64,000 nt of DNA from Vicugna pacos (GCF_048564905.1 NC_132992.1:32288501-32352500), one strand, 5' to 3'. Shown: positions 22,700 through 36,085, counted from the first letter of the stretch. Numbers and translations: made by a program. Notes: generated from the letters alone by a model not told the origin.

Positions 22700-25055
22700 G
22701 TAAATCAACTGTAAATAGATGTCTCCAGAAATACCCAAATATTGGAATTTATGCACTAAGCTTTAACTAGTAGGTTAAAGAAGCAATTAGAAAGACTATC
22801 AGAAAATATTCAGAAAAAAAACTTAGTGAGAACAAATATATAAAAATAAGAGTGAGAAGCAGGTAAAATAGTACATTGATGGAAATTTATCTTTTAAAAT
22901 GTTTATATTACTAAAGAAGAAAGGTTGATAAGCTATTATCTAGGTCTTAAACAACAGAACATAGAAAAATAGAAAGAATTAATTAACACATTAGCTAACA
23001 GAAGGAAATAATTTTTACAAGTCAAATTGATGAAATATTAGCAAACAATAAAAAATCCATAAAATACAACATTAACTTTCTTAAAATGATTAATCAAGTT
23101 GACAGGTTTCTAGATAGAATTAAGAAAAGAACAAGGAGAAAAATGCAAATTATAAATATAATGAATGAAACAGAAAAACATACTACATATTCTACATTAA
23201 AAGCTTAGTAAAAGAATATCATTATGAAGTTTATGCCACCAAATAAGAGTACAGATGTAGACCCACACGTGTGGGGAAACCTGATTTTTTTCACAAAGAT
23301 GAAAAGACAGTTCAATGGAGGAAGGGTAGTTGGATGAGCAAGTGATGTTGCGACCATTAGATGTTCAAGGCAAATAATTCAACCTTTGCCTAAACCTCAC
23401 ACCTTACACAAAGTAGAGGACAGTCCCAAAATGGATCATACAAACAAGTATAAAATGTGAAACTATAAATCTTCCAGAAAAAAAAATAATAGAAAAATCC
23501 AATCAAAAAATGGACAAAAACTCACACAGACACTTTACCAAAGAGGCAATGTGGTAGGGAAAAAAGCATGTAAAGAAGCACATGAAGAGATGTTCAACAT
23601 CATTAGCCATGAGGGAAATGCAAGTTAAGGCCACAATGAGATACCATCCCACATCTATCAGAATGCCTAACATAAGAATACTGACAGTATCAAGTTTTGG
23701 CATGAATGCAGAGAAACTGAATCACTCATACATTGCTGGTGGGTGAGTGGTCCAGTCATTCTGGAAAACACTGCAGCAGTTTCACATAAAGCTAAACATT
23801 CACTTACTTTATGATCCATCAATCCACATTTATGGGCATTTATGCTTAAGAAATGAAAATCTTATGTCACACAAAGATCTGTACATGAATATTCATGGTG
23901 GTTCTGTTTGTGATGGCCAAAACCTCGAAACCACCCAAATGTTCTTCATTGGGTGAACGGATAAATAAGCTACAGTACATCCATCCAATGACATAATATT
24001 TATAGATCTTCCACAATTCCCGTGGAGTTAGGTCCCAATAAGCCATCATAATTTGAAAATAGTGTAATAAGTCAAAAATGTGTTTCATACATCTATCTTA
24101 CCAAACATCGTAGCTGAGCCTAGCTTAGCTTAAATGTGCTCAACATTTACATTAGCCTACAGCTACAGGGGAAAATCATCTAACACACTGTCTATTTTAC
24201 ACTAAAGGGTAGAGAATCTCATAATTTACTGAGTACTGTATTGAAAGTGAAGAGCAGAATGGTTGTGTGGGTACAGAATGCTTCTAAGTGTTTTCGTTGT
24301 TTTATCCTGTGGTGAGGGGAGCTCAGCTTGCACAGCTTCACCAGACAATATCACATGCCATGTTACTAGCCTGGAAAAGATGAAAATTCAATATTCCAAG
24401 CATGGCTTCTACAGAATGCATGTGGCTTTCTCACCACTGTACCGTCAAAACTACTAAGTTGAATCATCATAATTTGGAGACAGTCTGTAGTGACTAAAAG
24501 GAACAGACGATTGATACGTGCAATAAACTAGATATACCTCAAGGGTGATAATCTGAGTGGAAAAAAAAAATCAACCCCCAAATGGTGCAGGGTGTGTGAT
24601 TACACTTACTGGTTTATTATGGTCCCACACATGATGTATGATTTTACTTATACCACATTCTCAAAAGGACAAAATATAAAGATGCAAAAAAGATCAGTTG
24701 CCGGGGGTTATCAGGGGATGCACGGGTGTGGAGCGTGTGCAAAGTGAATTTCTTTAGGGTGATGAAAGAGTTCTGCATCATGATTTTAGTGGTAGTAATA
24801 AGAACCTATACATGTGATAAAATTTCACAGAGCTGTGCATCAAAAAAGTGCATATAAAAATGAGTGATTCAGAGTAAGGCCTGTATTTTAATAATATTTC
24901 ATCAATATCACTGTCCTGGTTTTGATCAATGTACTATGGTTATGTAAAATATTATCATTGGAGAAAGCTGTGTGAAATGTAGAGAGGACTCCACAATATA
25001 TTGGCGACTTCTATGTGAGTCTAAAACTATTTCAAAATAAAAATCAGCATGTGAT
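22700..25055 (+). mobile_element. Old L1M element, + strand, interrupted by a DNA transposon
   Basis: From about 23,280 the + strand resembles the C-terminal half of L1 ORF2, including the segment coding for 'ATTLMANDVEHLF'-like residues on the opposite reading. It continues in a 3' UTR that ends in AAAATAAAAATCA near 25,045. AT-rich sequence before 23,280 is probably the more decayed 5' part. A separate element (23,998-24,500) is inserted in it. Boundaries are approximate, and the left end is least certain. Confidence 0.65.
23998..24500 (+). mobile_element. Tigger-like (pogo/Tc1-mariner) DNA transposon relic
   Basis: The sequence AGATCTTCCACAATTCCCGT, then GAGCCTAGCTTAGCTTAAAT, CATTAGCCTACAGCTACAGG and the end near GACAGTCTGTAG follow a mammalian Tigger-type consensus as I recall it. 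It splits the surrounding L1M, so it is younger than that L1. Confidence 0.6.
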
Positions 25056-27814
25056 GCAACCATTAGATTGCTGGTGGGAGTGCAAAGTGGGCGACAACTC
25101 TGGTGGTTTCTCACAGTTAAACATACACACAACCCAACGACGCCACTTCTAGGCATCTACGGAGGGGAATGAAAATATGTCCCCAAAAGACTCGTAAAGA
25201 ATATTCATAATGGAGTAGAGTATACATCTGATTAGAGTTCTCTTCACTGGACTGAAATATAGAAAATTAAAGTAGGATACAGTACCTAGACTGGAATGCT
25301 TGTTCAGTCTCAGAGAACAGCCATTATCAAGGATGGAACAGGCAGAGACAAAAGGGAAGATCTGGGAACCTCAGTAGTGATTCTGTGCCTTCGTACGCTA
25401 TGTGAGCTGTGGGAGTGGTTATTAAGGAACCAAGGGGAGTCTGAGGACAAGCAACCATAGAACTACTCAATTATGCTCATGGGGATTTCTTTACGGGGTG
25501 GGAAAACAAGAATAAAATGTTTGAAATTGGATAACTTGACATAAACAACTTCAGTAGATGAAATTTAAGGACAAAATGGAAAAGAATCTTCATTCCTTCA
25601 ATGTTGAGAAGGGGAAATATTTTTATCTTGGAAAACATTTATACTGGTAATAGATTTTTTTTTAACATTTTCATTGATTAAACAGCATTTGGGGAGAGGT
25701 TTTGTCCTCCTGACAACTATAATAAGAATTGTGGAATTGTAGCAAATGATACACAAGCACTCTTAACAAGATGGCCAAGTATTTGGATTTGGAGGACCCA
25801 TGGATTCTTGCTCCTAGAATTCCTAATAAGTTAAGCATTAACTTATATCATAAATGAATATGATTTTCTGCTGTTACTGTTTGGTATGCCAATACACACC
25901 TGGAGAGATGACAAAGTCAGCAGCCTGTTTTGTTATTATTTGTCTGAGCAGTGTTTGCTGTTGTGAAGTTACCAGATCCCGTGGTTTGGTGGGTAAGAAG
26001 GAAGGAAAGGAGCTGAGGGCTCCTTGTTTGTCTTTTGTAGGGAAGCCGGGAATGGGTGAGCGTATTTCACCTTAGAATCGAACTCAGAGGCAAGACAACA
26101 ATCAGAATATGAAAATATGTTTGCAATCACAGCATGACTCATAATGAATTCATTTCTGATAGGGCCCTCAATTTTATCACAGATTAATTTATGAAATTTT
26201 GTAATTACTTAAAGTAATACATCTCCTTCCCATACAGCTTTCAATATGAAGCTCTAGCTTGCCCTTTAACAGATATAATCATTTATCATTAAATTATAAG
26301 GAAAAGCAGAACAATGTTCATGAGAGACTGAAGCCCCCAACCTGGTGTCACAACACATTCAGACTTGATCCAGCTAGAAACTACAATTCAGAGGCAGCTG
26401 CTGTAATGCACCTGAGGACTTACTGTCAGGAACCCAGAGCAGGGCCACTTCAACAAAGGGGAAATCCTGCCATCAGTCTGTCCCCAGCCTGCCCTGTAAT
26501 TAATGGTCTTCTCTGCATAGTTACAAATAATTGTAAACCAGGGCATTGGCTCACTGTCAGCACTCAGTGGTGAAATGGGAGACAGGAGGAAATGTCTCAA
26601 ATAAACATAAACTCTTCTTCCTGCGTCACTCATTAATTAGTTATTTTGACCTTAAAATCAAAGGACTGGCTGTTTTAGAGGCGTTGTCTGTGATTTCTTT
26701 TCTAGTTGTCTATTTGCCTTTGGTCCTTTTCTATTAATCCATCCATTAAAGCAATGACACCACATGGAAGACTGACAGCGACATTCCACATGACATGTAA
26801 CAACATACACAACTTCAGTCACCAGCTCTGTGCTGTTGACACACACTGTGTCTGCAGACTGTAGATACCACGTTCTGTAGGAGAGCGTTATAGCACAGGG
26901 TCACAGAAAGATCTGACATGTTTCTTGACTTTATTTCACAAAGACAGAAATAACCAGACACTGACGAGTGAGACTGAGCACTTTGGCCCAATAGGATAGA
27001 AAATGTGACATCAGGACATGTACTGATGATCTAATAAGTACATTTTTACTTGTGGAGGCAACTGGACTGAATATCCTGATCCTGACTAAAGTCTAATAAG
27101 TAAGACTCAATGTCAGATTTCCAAAGAAACAGTGTTTTATTCCTGTTATAATTTCATAAAAACATAAACAACTGAATAGAATCTGAAAGTCATAAGGATT
27201 GATTTATCATTTCATATTTAAGCACCTTTGTTTCCTGAAAAACCTGAGTAGGGCTCTAGAAGCCAATTTAAAAAAGAGTGAGAGAGAGACATTAATTATT
27301 TTGGATAAGACGCCTTTCATCAAGAAAGGGGAGGTCTGTGAGTTTTTCAAAGGAATCATCAGATTCTGGATGGGGAAATTTTATTTATAGGCTAAATGAA
27401 TGACCAGGAAGTAGACTACAAGAAGGGCTCATAGCCTATTCTAATCTGTTTTAAACGGGCTGCCTACATTATTCTGCTGTGTGATAACCAATGTATGTCA
27501 ACTTGTTTTATCTGCAGTTCCCCTCAGCTCGAACCTTTCATACGAACTGCTTTTCCCATGCCCCTTTTCAGGTACTGCCGAACTTAATGACCACGGAAAG
27601 ACAAGTAGACAAAGTGAAGGTTTGTGGTGAGCCACGTTATTCCCATCCGTGTGCACAGACCACGTGGTCTATGAACAGAACACACCCTCCTTCCTGTTTG
27701 GGGGAGTCACATTGGAACCCAGGTACCATGTGCATGTGCTGACAGGGACTCAGATACACAGAGCTCTCGGCTCAGGCAGAACTAAACACATCCATGCAGC
27801 GGAGCCCATGCCTC
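25056..27814. other. Intergenic and TRDV1 upstream region
   Basis: No V exon is recognised. About 25,060-25,210 still looks L1-like (second L1 3' fragment). The rest is unassigned unique-looking DNA. The TRDV1 promoter should lie in the last 200-300 bp. Confidence 0.4.
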
Positions 27815-28367
27815 ATGCCACTCTCCAGCCTGCTCGGGGTCTTCCTGGCCCTCATCTTCTCGGGTAAGGATGGTTCCAAACATGGGTGGGAATGTTCAGG
27901 GTGAAAGGATTGCACGTGGTATCTCCCAGGGACTTGGGGAGGAAAGGAAGATTGGAGAAAAGCAAGCATATTATAATTTCAATTTGGCTTTTCTTTGGGA
28001 CCTAAATTAGCCTCATTCCTACATTATACTACTCACTACTTCAGCCCTGTTTTCTGATTTTCCCCACAGGATCAGGAGTGGCCCAGACAGTTACTCAAGA
28101 CCAGCCAGCCGTATCCTCTCACGTTGGGGAATCAGCCACTCTGAACTGTCGGTATGAAACAAGTTGGAGCTACTACTATATTGTTTGGTACAAGCAGCCT
28201 CCGAGTGGAGAGATGACTTTCCTTATTGAACAGGATTCATCTAGAGGGAATGCCAAGAGTGGCCGCTACTCTATTAACTTCAGGAGAGCAGAAAAATCCC
28301 TCAGCCTCACCATCTCAAACTTACTGCTGGAGGATTCTGCAAAGTACTTCTGTGCTCTCAGAGAAAG
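27815..28367 (+). CDS. TRDV1: T-cell receptor delta variable 1
   Basis: The leader exon is 27815-27863 ([16 protein letters not shown], donor GTAAGG). Another ATG in the same frame lies 21 bp upstream at 27794 and would add MQRSPCL. I prefer the downstream one because it matches the human leader length. The V exon is 28070-28367: [31 protein letters not shown] (first cysteine and core Trp), [33 protein letters not shown]. The ETSW and NAKSGRYS stretches are TRDV1 hallmarks. All structural residues are intact and the RSS is good. It should encode the V domain of a gamma-delta TCR delta chain, and possibly join to J-alpha as some delta V genes do. It lies between TRAV23 and TRAV24, as in human. 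Confidence 0.94.
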
Positions 28368-28406
28368 CACAGTGCTTGAAGTAATAGGATAAGCCTAACA
28401 AAAACC
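28368..28406 (+). other. V-RSS (23-bp spacer) of TRDV1
   Basis: The heptamer is CACAGTG (28368-28374), the spacer is 23 bp, and the nonamer is ACAAAAACC (28398-28406), both elements at consensus. The spacer lacks the CACCTG of the TRAV genes. Confidence 0.94.
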
Positions 28407-31400
28407 CCAGAGCGCAGTAAGAGAGAGCTCCCTGCTGCAGGAGTCAAGCCGAGATGCACACCTGCAGCCCCCAGACAAGACACGGCAGCCCTGTGGGTGT
28501 GTGGTCTGCGGTCCGGATCAGAAGACTGAATTCTAAATAAATCTCCTTTTATATCATTTGAGAACAGGTGTCCAGAGGAACTTTCTACTAATACATTCTC
28601 AGTCTTGAATGTTCACTTCAAAGCAATCATGCAGAACATGCGTTAAGTTGTCTAAAGTTGAAAAACTTGCCTTATAATAATTTAAAGCAGCAACTTCACT
28701 TAAAGATGCTCATATCATAACCCTGGGTGTGGTAAACTAGAATCATCATGAAAATCACTTCCTTAATCCTTTCCTCTTAAGCTTTGTGTCAGTGAGGGCA
28801 CAATTAGAGAAGCAGAACCACATAGAATGAAGGATTCGCTATAAGAATAAGAACTCAGGCAATTCCTAGAGCTGGTGGAGGAGTCTACATAAAGCTGTTA
28901 TCTTTGCATCTGGTGTTGAGCCTGAATTCACTGTAAGTTAACTAGAGTGACATTTGTGATAGAATGTTGGATATGGACAAATGCATGGACAAACTGAGAC
29001 TTGTTGGACACAGTAGAACCAGTGAAGACAAGTAGAACACTAAAGCTGTCTATCTCTCACCTCCTGTCTCACAACAGTGAGTGTCCTTCAGGAGTAATGG
29101 ATGTCATTTTCCATCATGCTACATGCACACTTGGCCCAAGACAAAGAAGATGAGGAGGAGATCTGGTGGGAGGTGGACGAGCTGTGAGTCAACAGTAAGA
29201 TCGGGTAACCTACCAGCAGCAACACGTGTGAGCTACCACGGTCCCTGGAGCCCTGCACCCGCCAGCAAGAAAAATACGGCTACTTCATGACAAGTACCTT
29301 CTAAATCTTGCACAAGTCTCTTTCATGTCCCACTCTAACCCAGGACAATACAGGGTAGCAACTTCTGGGAGATACATTTACAGATACTTACTTTGAGACA
29401 GGACAAAGATACTACATTACTGTCCTTTTCAACCAGACATCATCCTGTACCAGTTTTAACAGCACTACTCTTAAATAAAGAGGATAGAAAACCATGCTGC
29501 CAGCTAATATGAGGCAATTATTCCTCATTCAACCTAAAACGAGCTTATTCTCTCTTACAAAGAGTATGTCAAATTCATTTATCTAGTTTTGGGTGATGTT
29601 CTTAGCTGTTTTATTTGGGTCACACTCTCGCATGGAAACCTGTTTCTTAACTGCTGAGATAAAATGAGATATAAGATTGGCACATATTCGCACATCTTAT
29701 ATTATTATATGCAGGCAAGAAAGACACTGGAGGTAAAAGTGGTTAACGTGTACATAAATATATTCATAGCGAAATGAAAAAGAAATTTTCATAACTATCA
29801 TCATTCTTGTTTCTGGAAATGGCCATGTGATTGCAGCTGGTTATTTATAACTACCTCTTCCATTATCCGTGCTGAAACCTCTTTGCGCAAAGCAAGCACC
29901 TCCCTCGGCTGCTATACTTGACTTTCTATAAAACAAGCTCCATGTTCAGGGAAATTTTATGTGAATGCCATGAAGATGAATCAGGAATTCTGCAAGTCCA
30001 CCACTGTGGTTTTGGCAGAAGTTTGCAAGGCATTGAAGGCAGATACAAGGGTCTATATAAGTGGAAATCATCTTGCCAGTACATAGGGAAAATTGATGTA
30101 TTGTATTCTGGGAAACATCATTAAGAATGATACTTGACTTCACATCAGAAGCAATAGATGTCACCAAGGGAAATCATTTTTAAAGTGTTTGAAGAAAACA
30201 AATAAAACTTTCAAGCTAACTTCTTATAAACGTATATTTTTAAAATGTCTGTTAAAAACCACTAAGACATTGGAAGTTCAATGCATAGACTGGTAAACTA
30301 TATTTGCAATGCATGTTTTGGAAAAAGAACTCAAATGCAGAAGGCATTAAAACTCCTGTAAATCAATAAGAAAACAAAACAGCTAATGAAAATGGCAAAA
30401 CCTTGGAGAGCCAAGGCAGAAATATGATATTCAATAGTCAATAAATATACAAAAAAATTAATATTATTATTCCTTAGGGAAATGAAAATAAAACCTCACC
30501 TGAGTGTTTCATCTGTGTCCTTTCAGCACCTTGAGTGTATTCATGCAGCTAGAATAATATGGTCCCAAGAGGAGAGGGAAAAATAATGTGTGTCCGTACC
30601 AAAATAAGTGATTAAGTAAATTTCCTAGAAGCTTCCATCACTGAACTGATATGGAGAATACAGCATACAGAAACAGGTCACAGACCTGCACATTGAAGGA
30701 AAGGCAGGTTTTACTAAGAAAAAAGAAAGCTGATATTTATCGACCTCACTGTATGTCAGACGCTGTAGTATGCATTTCAGATTCATTACCTAACGAAAAT
30801 ATCACAAAGTATATGAGACATGGTTTATTGTGCCCATTTTTCAATCTGTGGGAAATGAGAAACAGCTTTCTTAACTGTGAAAATCATCTCTATCTTTCCC
30901 TGTCAGCCAGAATGTAACATCTTACTGGGCTCCTAGAGTGTAAGACTTGGATACGAAAAAGCATTTCACCCCAGGACAGGGTGGTTGGGATGTTTCAGTG
31001 TTGGTGACATTACTGGTTTAAACTGGAACCTAAAGGGAGCTAGGAAAGAAGATGCCAAACCTGGGTACCAATTGCCCCAGAAGCAACAGATGAGGAAATC
31101 ATCCACTACCCAGTTGACAGCGCTGAAGGCTTTAGCAAGATTCTCACACGGCGGTGTGCTGGGGAAGAAGGGGCTGCAAGGGAGGATAAGCTATTATTCC
31201 TTAAACTCTCCACCCACGTTTCCTTATCAAGACCTGTGCTTATTGCCTTTGCCCTTCCTCCTGCAATGCTACCCCCTCAAACATCCACATGCTGTACCTC
31301 TGCCTCCCTTTATGTTTTTGCTCAGATGTTACCCCTTACCTCAATCTTTCTATTTTCCTTCCTTGAGAATCAGGCTCTAGCACACTCGCTGTATGAAAGC

Positions 31401-32743
31401 TGAAGCACTGCCAGCTGGTGTCCTGCTAAACTATTTTGTGAGGCTCACGCTGGCCTCCCTGCTGCCCCCCAGTGCTCCTGGAGTAGATGGTGGGGAAGCC
31501 CAGTCACACCAGCCACTGCAGAACCAAAGTCCAGAAACTTCCCCGTGCAGAAACCATGAGGGGATTTAGGAGGACCAGCTGGGTTTTCATCTTTTGCCTG
31601 CCAGAGGTGAACATGATCGACTTCAAGAGACAAATATACTACATGGGATGACTTGGACTGGAGAGCCTTGGGAAGAAAGCTCAGAATTGTTGCACAAGGT
31701 GGGAATTATTTCTCTGCTAAGTGAAGTTGTGTCCACTGCTCTGTCCTTTCTTGTGTATAGAAATATCCTGAGAAGTGGATTCAAGAGTCAGCAATGGGAA
31801 AAAAGAAAGAATAGTAGCAACTACTGCTTGGTATACTCATTGCACATTATAATATGCCCCCCAGTCTCTCAGTACAACACCCTAGAGAAGTGATTTCCCA
31901 TTCAAATAGGAAACGTGGTAGACCATAGATACTTAGGATAACGCATGAAATCTGCCATGTAAACTGCCCAGTACACCTCAGGAAATACTGAACGTTGTCT
32001 TGTGGATAGATTCCTCTGCAATTTTAGACTCTGTGCCCCAACCATCACCCTCCCCCAGGTTTTGTACATTGCCTGCATCTGGTTGAGCGCTTAAGCTAGG
32101 GAAGGAATCGTGCCAGGGGATTTGCATGTGCGCTGTCACTGAATTCTCATTAAAACCCTTCAAGGTTGGATCCATCCACCTTAGGGCAGGACTGTAGTAA
32201 AATGCTTGAGACCACAGGCTTGGGTTGTATCCTAGATGTATTACTCATTATTTGAGTGATCATGGGACAATTACTTAAAAATTTTTTGTTTCAGTTTCCT
32301 CACATCTACAAGGTGGATATTGAGTGTTTCTACCACACAGGTGCTTATGAGAAGTGAATGGGGTGAGGAATGCCATGCTGAGACCAGTGCTCAACAGAAA
32401 GATGCTGGTTACTTACAGAAAAGGGAATTGCACGAGGGAGGTTCACTGACTGCCTGGTGCTGCAGAGTCAGTGTCAGAGTGGAGCCTTGGCGCCGTATCC
32501 CAGTTAGAGCGGATGCCTTTCCCTCACCACACTGAGACCACCATCGAGAGTCCCTATCTCAGTACAGCATTGTGTTGTCTTTAAAGTGTTTATCAGTCTT
32601 TAGAATTATCTTATTACTTAAAATATCTATTTATTTATTTTTTCTCCTCCTACTGCCCTCTAGGCCATTTATATCCTCTTCACTACTGCATCCTCCGTGC
32701 CTGGACACTGCTTAGCACACAGGAGGCTCAATCAATATATATG
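28407..32743. other. Long intergenic stretch after TRDV1
   Basis: No V gene is recognised. Contents: AT-rich unique-looking DNA; an L1-like piece on the + strand at about 30,240-30,560; MIR-like sequence at about 30,735-30,870 and 32,200-32,400; and CTCF-like motifs on the minus strand at 31,460-31,476 (GCACTGGGGGGCAGCA) and 32,652-32,666 (GGCCTAGAGGGCAGT). Longer open frames here, such as 30,985-31,380, have no recognisable domain. Confidence 0.45.
32200..32400 (+). mobile_element. MIR SINE
   Basis: The stretch 'GAGTGATCATGGGACAATTA ... TTTCAGTTTCCTCACATCTA ... GGTGCTTATGAG' follows the MIR core (loss of activity over 100 million years ago). Confidence 0.7.
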
Positions 32744-33385
32744 TGTTGTCACCCAGCAGGACACTACGGAGCCTACCCCAACACAGAGCCCTGCCCCCAA
32801 CTCGTGTCCTCTGCATGTCTCCAGTGTGTAGAAAAACTTTAGCCTCCTAGGCCTTCACTGAGTTCCCAAGAATAAATTAATCAGAAAAGTGAAAAATGGT
32901 GGAAAGAAAGGAAAACTGTCAAACAAGACAAAATAATAATAGTTTAGCCATTAAACAAACTCAAGGACCTTTACTTCCTCCTCAAGGGCTATAGAAAATA
33001 TTCTGAGCTGTGTCCTTTGAGCTGTTTTGCAAATGCTGAAGCCCCCACCAGGTGGAAGAAGTTAACTGCGTGCTCCCACAAGCATGCAGACCCCAGACCA
33101 GTCGGATCCAGAGGTTGATGATGCTGACGCCTGATTATCTCACCACCAACCAATCAGAGGAATGTCTGTGAGCTGACCACACACCCATAAACCCACCTCC
33201 CTCCCCCTAGTCTTTAAAAACCTTTCCCGGAAAGCCATTGGGCTGTTTGGCCTTTTGAGCACTGCCTTTCTGGACTCCTTGCTTGGTACCCGGATAAACA
33301 CTGCACTTCCCTTCACCACCACCGGGTGTCAGTGGATTGGATTTGGTGCACATGGCTGACCAGACCCAAGTCTGGTTCTGTAACA
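32744..33385 (+). mobile_element. Solo LTR fossil of an ERV class I-like element
   Basis: A unit of about 640 bp begins TGTTGTC and ends GTAACA, the TG...CA form of retroviral LTRs. It has a TATA-like TCTTTAAAAACC near 33,212-33,223 and GC-rich CT repeats typical of U3/R. No internal viral genes adjoin it, so it is a solo LTR. Clear matching target duplications are not visible. Family tentative; age old. Confidence 0.65.
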
Positions 33386-35510
33386 TACATATGTTGAAGA
33401 AATATACAAAAGCTGAAATGATTTCTAGAGTCCATGCTATTCAAACACTAATATAAAAGGTTTAGCTTGGCTAATCTTTATGTTGTTTACTTAGATCTCT
33501 CAACCTTTATACCCTTCAAGTCACTTCATGCAAGATTTATTGAATTTATCTCTTGGTCAATTGGCTTGGCCTCTATTTCAGATAATTCTGAGGCTTGAGG
33601 CTGCAGGATTCTGCCCTATTAGTTGAAGGAATGCTCCTTGCTCCTTGTTTCAGGTATTCACTTCTTGCCCTGGACACAGCCCTTCTAATATGTCGGTAAA
33701 TTTGTCATGAGATTAGTATTTTCATCAGAAAAAAATTCTAAAGGAAGTGGCTGTCTGAATGATGTGGTGATGCCCTCACTGTCATATCATCAGGTGGACT
33801 GAATTCTGTGACCTGGAAAACCAAAAAGAAGGACCTTGACTTCTAATGGTTTCCGTTTGTCTAGCAGTTCCTTCCTAACCCTAGACCTTACACTTATAAG
33901 TTAGGAGACACTAATGAGACTTCTCAGGATTTCCTTTATTAATCACATTGCATCTCTTTTCTTCCCATGGAAAGATAGAGATTAGCCATGAAATGCCCTG
34001 CAATCTCGTTCCTCTTTTCGAAACACCATTTAAGTTTGAGTATATGGAAGGCTTTCTTCCCTGATGTTAGCACCTACCCCATGCTGCTTCCTTTATTTCA
34101 GTGGAAAGGTTATGTAGTCAGTTTACACTACCAATTTCTCAGAAGTACATTCTGATTATCAACAATCTTAATCAATGCTATCTGGTAATATTAAAGTCTC
34201 CCTGGACATATTACATTTTTCCAAATATATTTTGAGCTCACAAGGAACAGAGTGTGATGCGTTTATAACGTTCGGAGCTCCTGGGAAAATTCTGGAAACA
34301 AAATCACTGTTTAACCAGATATGTGCATGTTGAATCAAACTAACATTATTCCTGGACTTTGAAACAGGCAAGTTAGAACGTAATTCTCATTTACTTTTAA
34401 GTAGCTTTATTGAGGTATAATTGACATTCCATAAAATTCATCCTTTTTGAATTTACAGTTTAATGATTTTTAGGAAATTAGCTGAGTTATGAAACCATTA
34501 CCATCATTCAGTTTTAAACATTTTTATAACCACAAAAAGATCCTTCATGCCCAATTACAGTTAATCCCTCTTCCAACCCTTGGACCTAGGCCACCACTGA
34601 TCTACTTTATCTCTCTATACGTTCATTGTCTGAACATTTTGTATACATGGAATCATTCAGTATGTGACTTCTTGTGTCTGGCTTTTTTCCTTAACATAAT
34701 ATTTCTGAAGATAATTTTTTCTGTAGCATATATTAGTATTTAGCTCCTGTTTTGCTGAATAGTAATTCATTAGTTAATATACTATAGTTTGTTTCTCCAG
34801 TCACCAGGTGATGGACATTTGGATTGTTTCCATTTTGTGGCTCTTAGGGAGAGTAACCAGAAAGTAGTCTCCCATTATTTTCAGAACATATCTGCTCTAG
34901 TATTTAAAATATTTTCTGAGCATCACAAATGTAGGTGATGTGGCAGATTCCAAACACCATAGACTCCACACCAGACAGGGATGTGTTCTGATTCTTACCC
35001 AGTCACTTCCCAGATGTCTGGACTCTAGTTAATGACTCAGTCTCTTTGAGCTTTAGTCTTCTTGTCTGTAAATTGTGACTAATAGTAACTCTATTGTGTC
35101 ACTTTGTATTAGAATAATGTGCTTATGGTAAAAGATTTTTAGTATGTGATATGTGTGGAACATTTATAATTTGGGGGATTTGAAAGTTTTAAAAAGTTTA
35201 TTGAAAGCTCATATAAAAGTTTGCTAGCCAAAGTGCTTTTCTTGCCACAGTTGCCGTCCTAGTGTCCCAAGCTGAACACTAGCAGTCCACCATTAGTCCG
35301 CCCCCTTCTGAAAGGTTGTCTGTTCTCTTTGAGTTGTGACTCAGGGGAGATATCTCAATGTTTGTGAAGCTGGTCTCAGGACAGCAGGTTTGATCCCTCC
35401 TTTTGAACCACAGGAAATTGATTCTAAGGCAGAAATGGTTGGTGTGTCTCTAGGACATTGATGTGGTCTTGTCTCTGATTGGCTGGGCAACCAGATGCAG
35501 AATCCTGTTT
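33386..35510. other. Intergenic before TRAV24 copy 2
   Basis: No V exon is seen before 35,511. An old L1 3' end lies on the minus strand at about 34,390-34,860 (TTTATTGAGGTATAATTGAC at its outer end). MIR-like sequence lies at about 35,000-35,140. The remainder is unassigned. Confidence 0.5.
34390..34860 (-). mobile_element. L1M 3' end, minus strand
   Basis: It starts with GCTTTATTGAGGTATAATTG, the usual complement of old L1 3' UTRs, and runs into ORF2 C-terminal-like sequence. Inactive. Confidence 0.75.
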
Positions 35511-35579
35511 TCTGAAGCAGAATATTCCACAGGTCTAGCCTGCAGAACATTCCTCTGCTGAAGAGCTTGGGCAGGATAA

Positions 35580-36085
35580 ATGGAGAGGAATCTTTGGCCA
35601 GTCTCATTGCTGATCCTGTGGCTTCATCTTGATGGTAAGCCCAGGGGTGACCAAAGCACATGTGAACAGTCTAGGGTGGTGATGGGGAAGGAGGAGGATG
35701 CAGTCAGGCACCTCTAGGTTCTATCTGGGAATGTGTGGAGACAGTGAACATCCATGCAGAGATCAGTCTCTATCTCTGACTTTGTCTTTATGAACAGGAG
35801 GGAGCCTCCTCTTGAGCATGAAACAGGGTCCTCCACGGGTGCACGTTCAGGAAGGAGAGAGCCCCAGTGCCACCTGCAGTTTCCCTTCCAGCTGTTTTCA
35901 TGCTCTTCACTGGTACAGATGGGAACCTGCAAAAAGTCCCCAGAACCTGCTTGTAATGATTTTAAATGGAGACGAAAAGGAGGAAGGATGGGTAAGAGTT
36001 ACTCTGAGTACTAAGGATGGTTACAGCTAGCTGCACATCAAAGGACCCCAGCCCGAGGACTCAGCCACATACCTCTGTGCCTCCA
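35580..36085 (+). pseudogene. TRAV24: T-cell receptor alpha variable 24, copy 2 (stop in framework 3)
   Basis: The leader exon is 35580-35634 (MERNLWPVSLLILWLHLD, donor GTAAGC). The V exon is 35798-36085. It keeps the core cysteines and the core Trp (ALHWYRW, Trp codon at 35911-35913) that copy 1 has lost. Framework 3 carries an in-frame TAG at 36028-36030, where copy 1 has TCC (Ser). The codon differs from copy 1 at two bases. The rest, up to PEDSATYLCAST, is intact. There is an extra Cys in CDR1 (SSCFHALHW). The RSS is better than in copy 1. As it stands it cannot make a full V domain. An allele without the stop would look functional. Confidence 0.92.

Noticed and set aside
30985-31380. 131-residue open frame in the TRDV1-TRAV24 gap
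   Set aside because: Low-complexity Pro/Leu-rich translation with no known fold, splice signal context or V hallmark.
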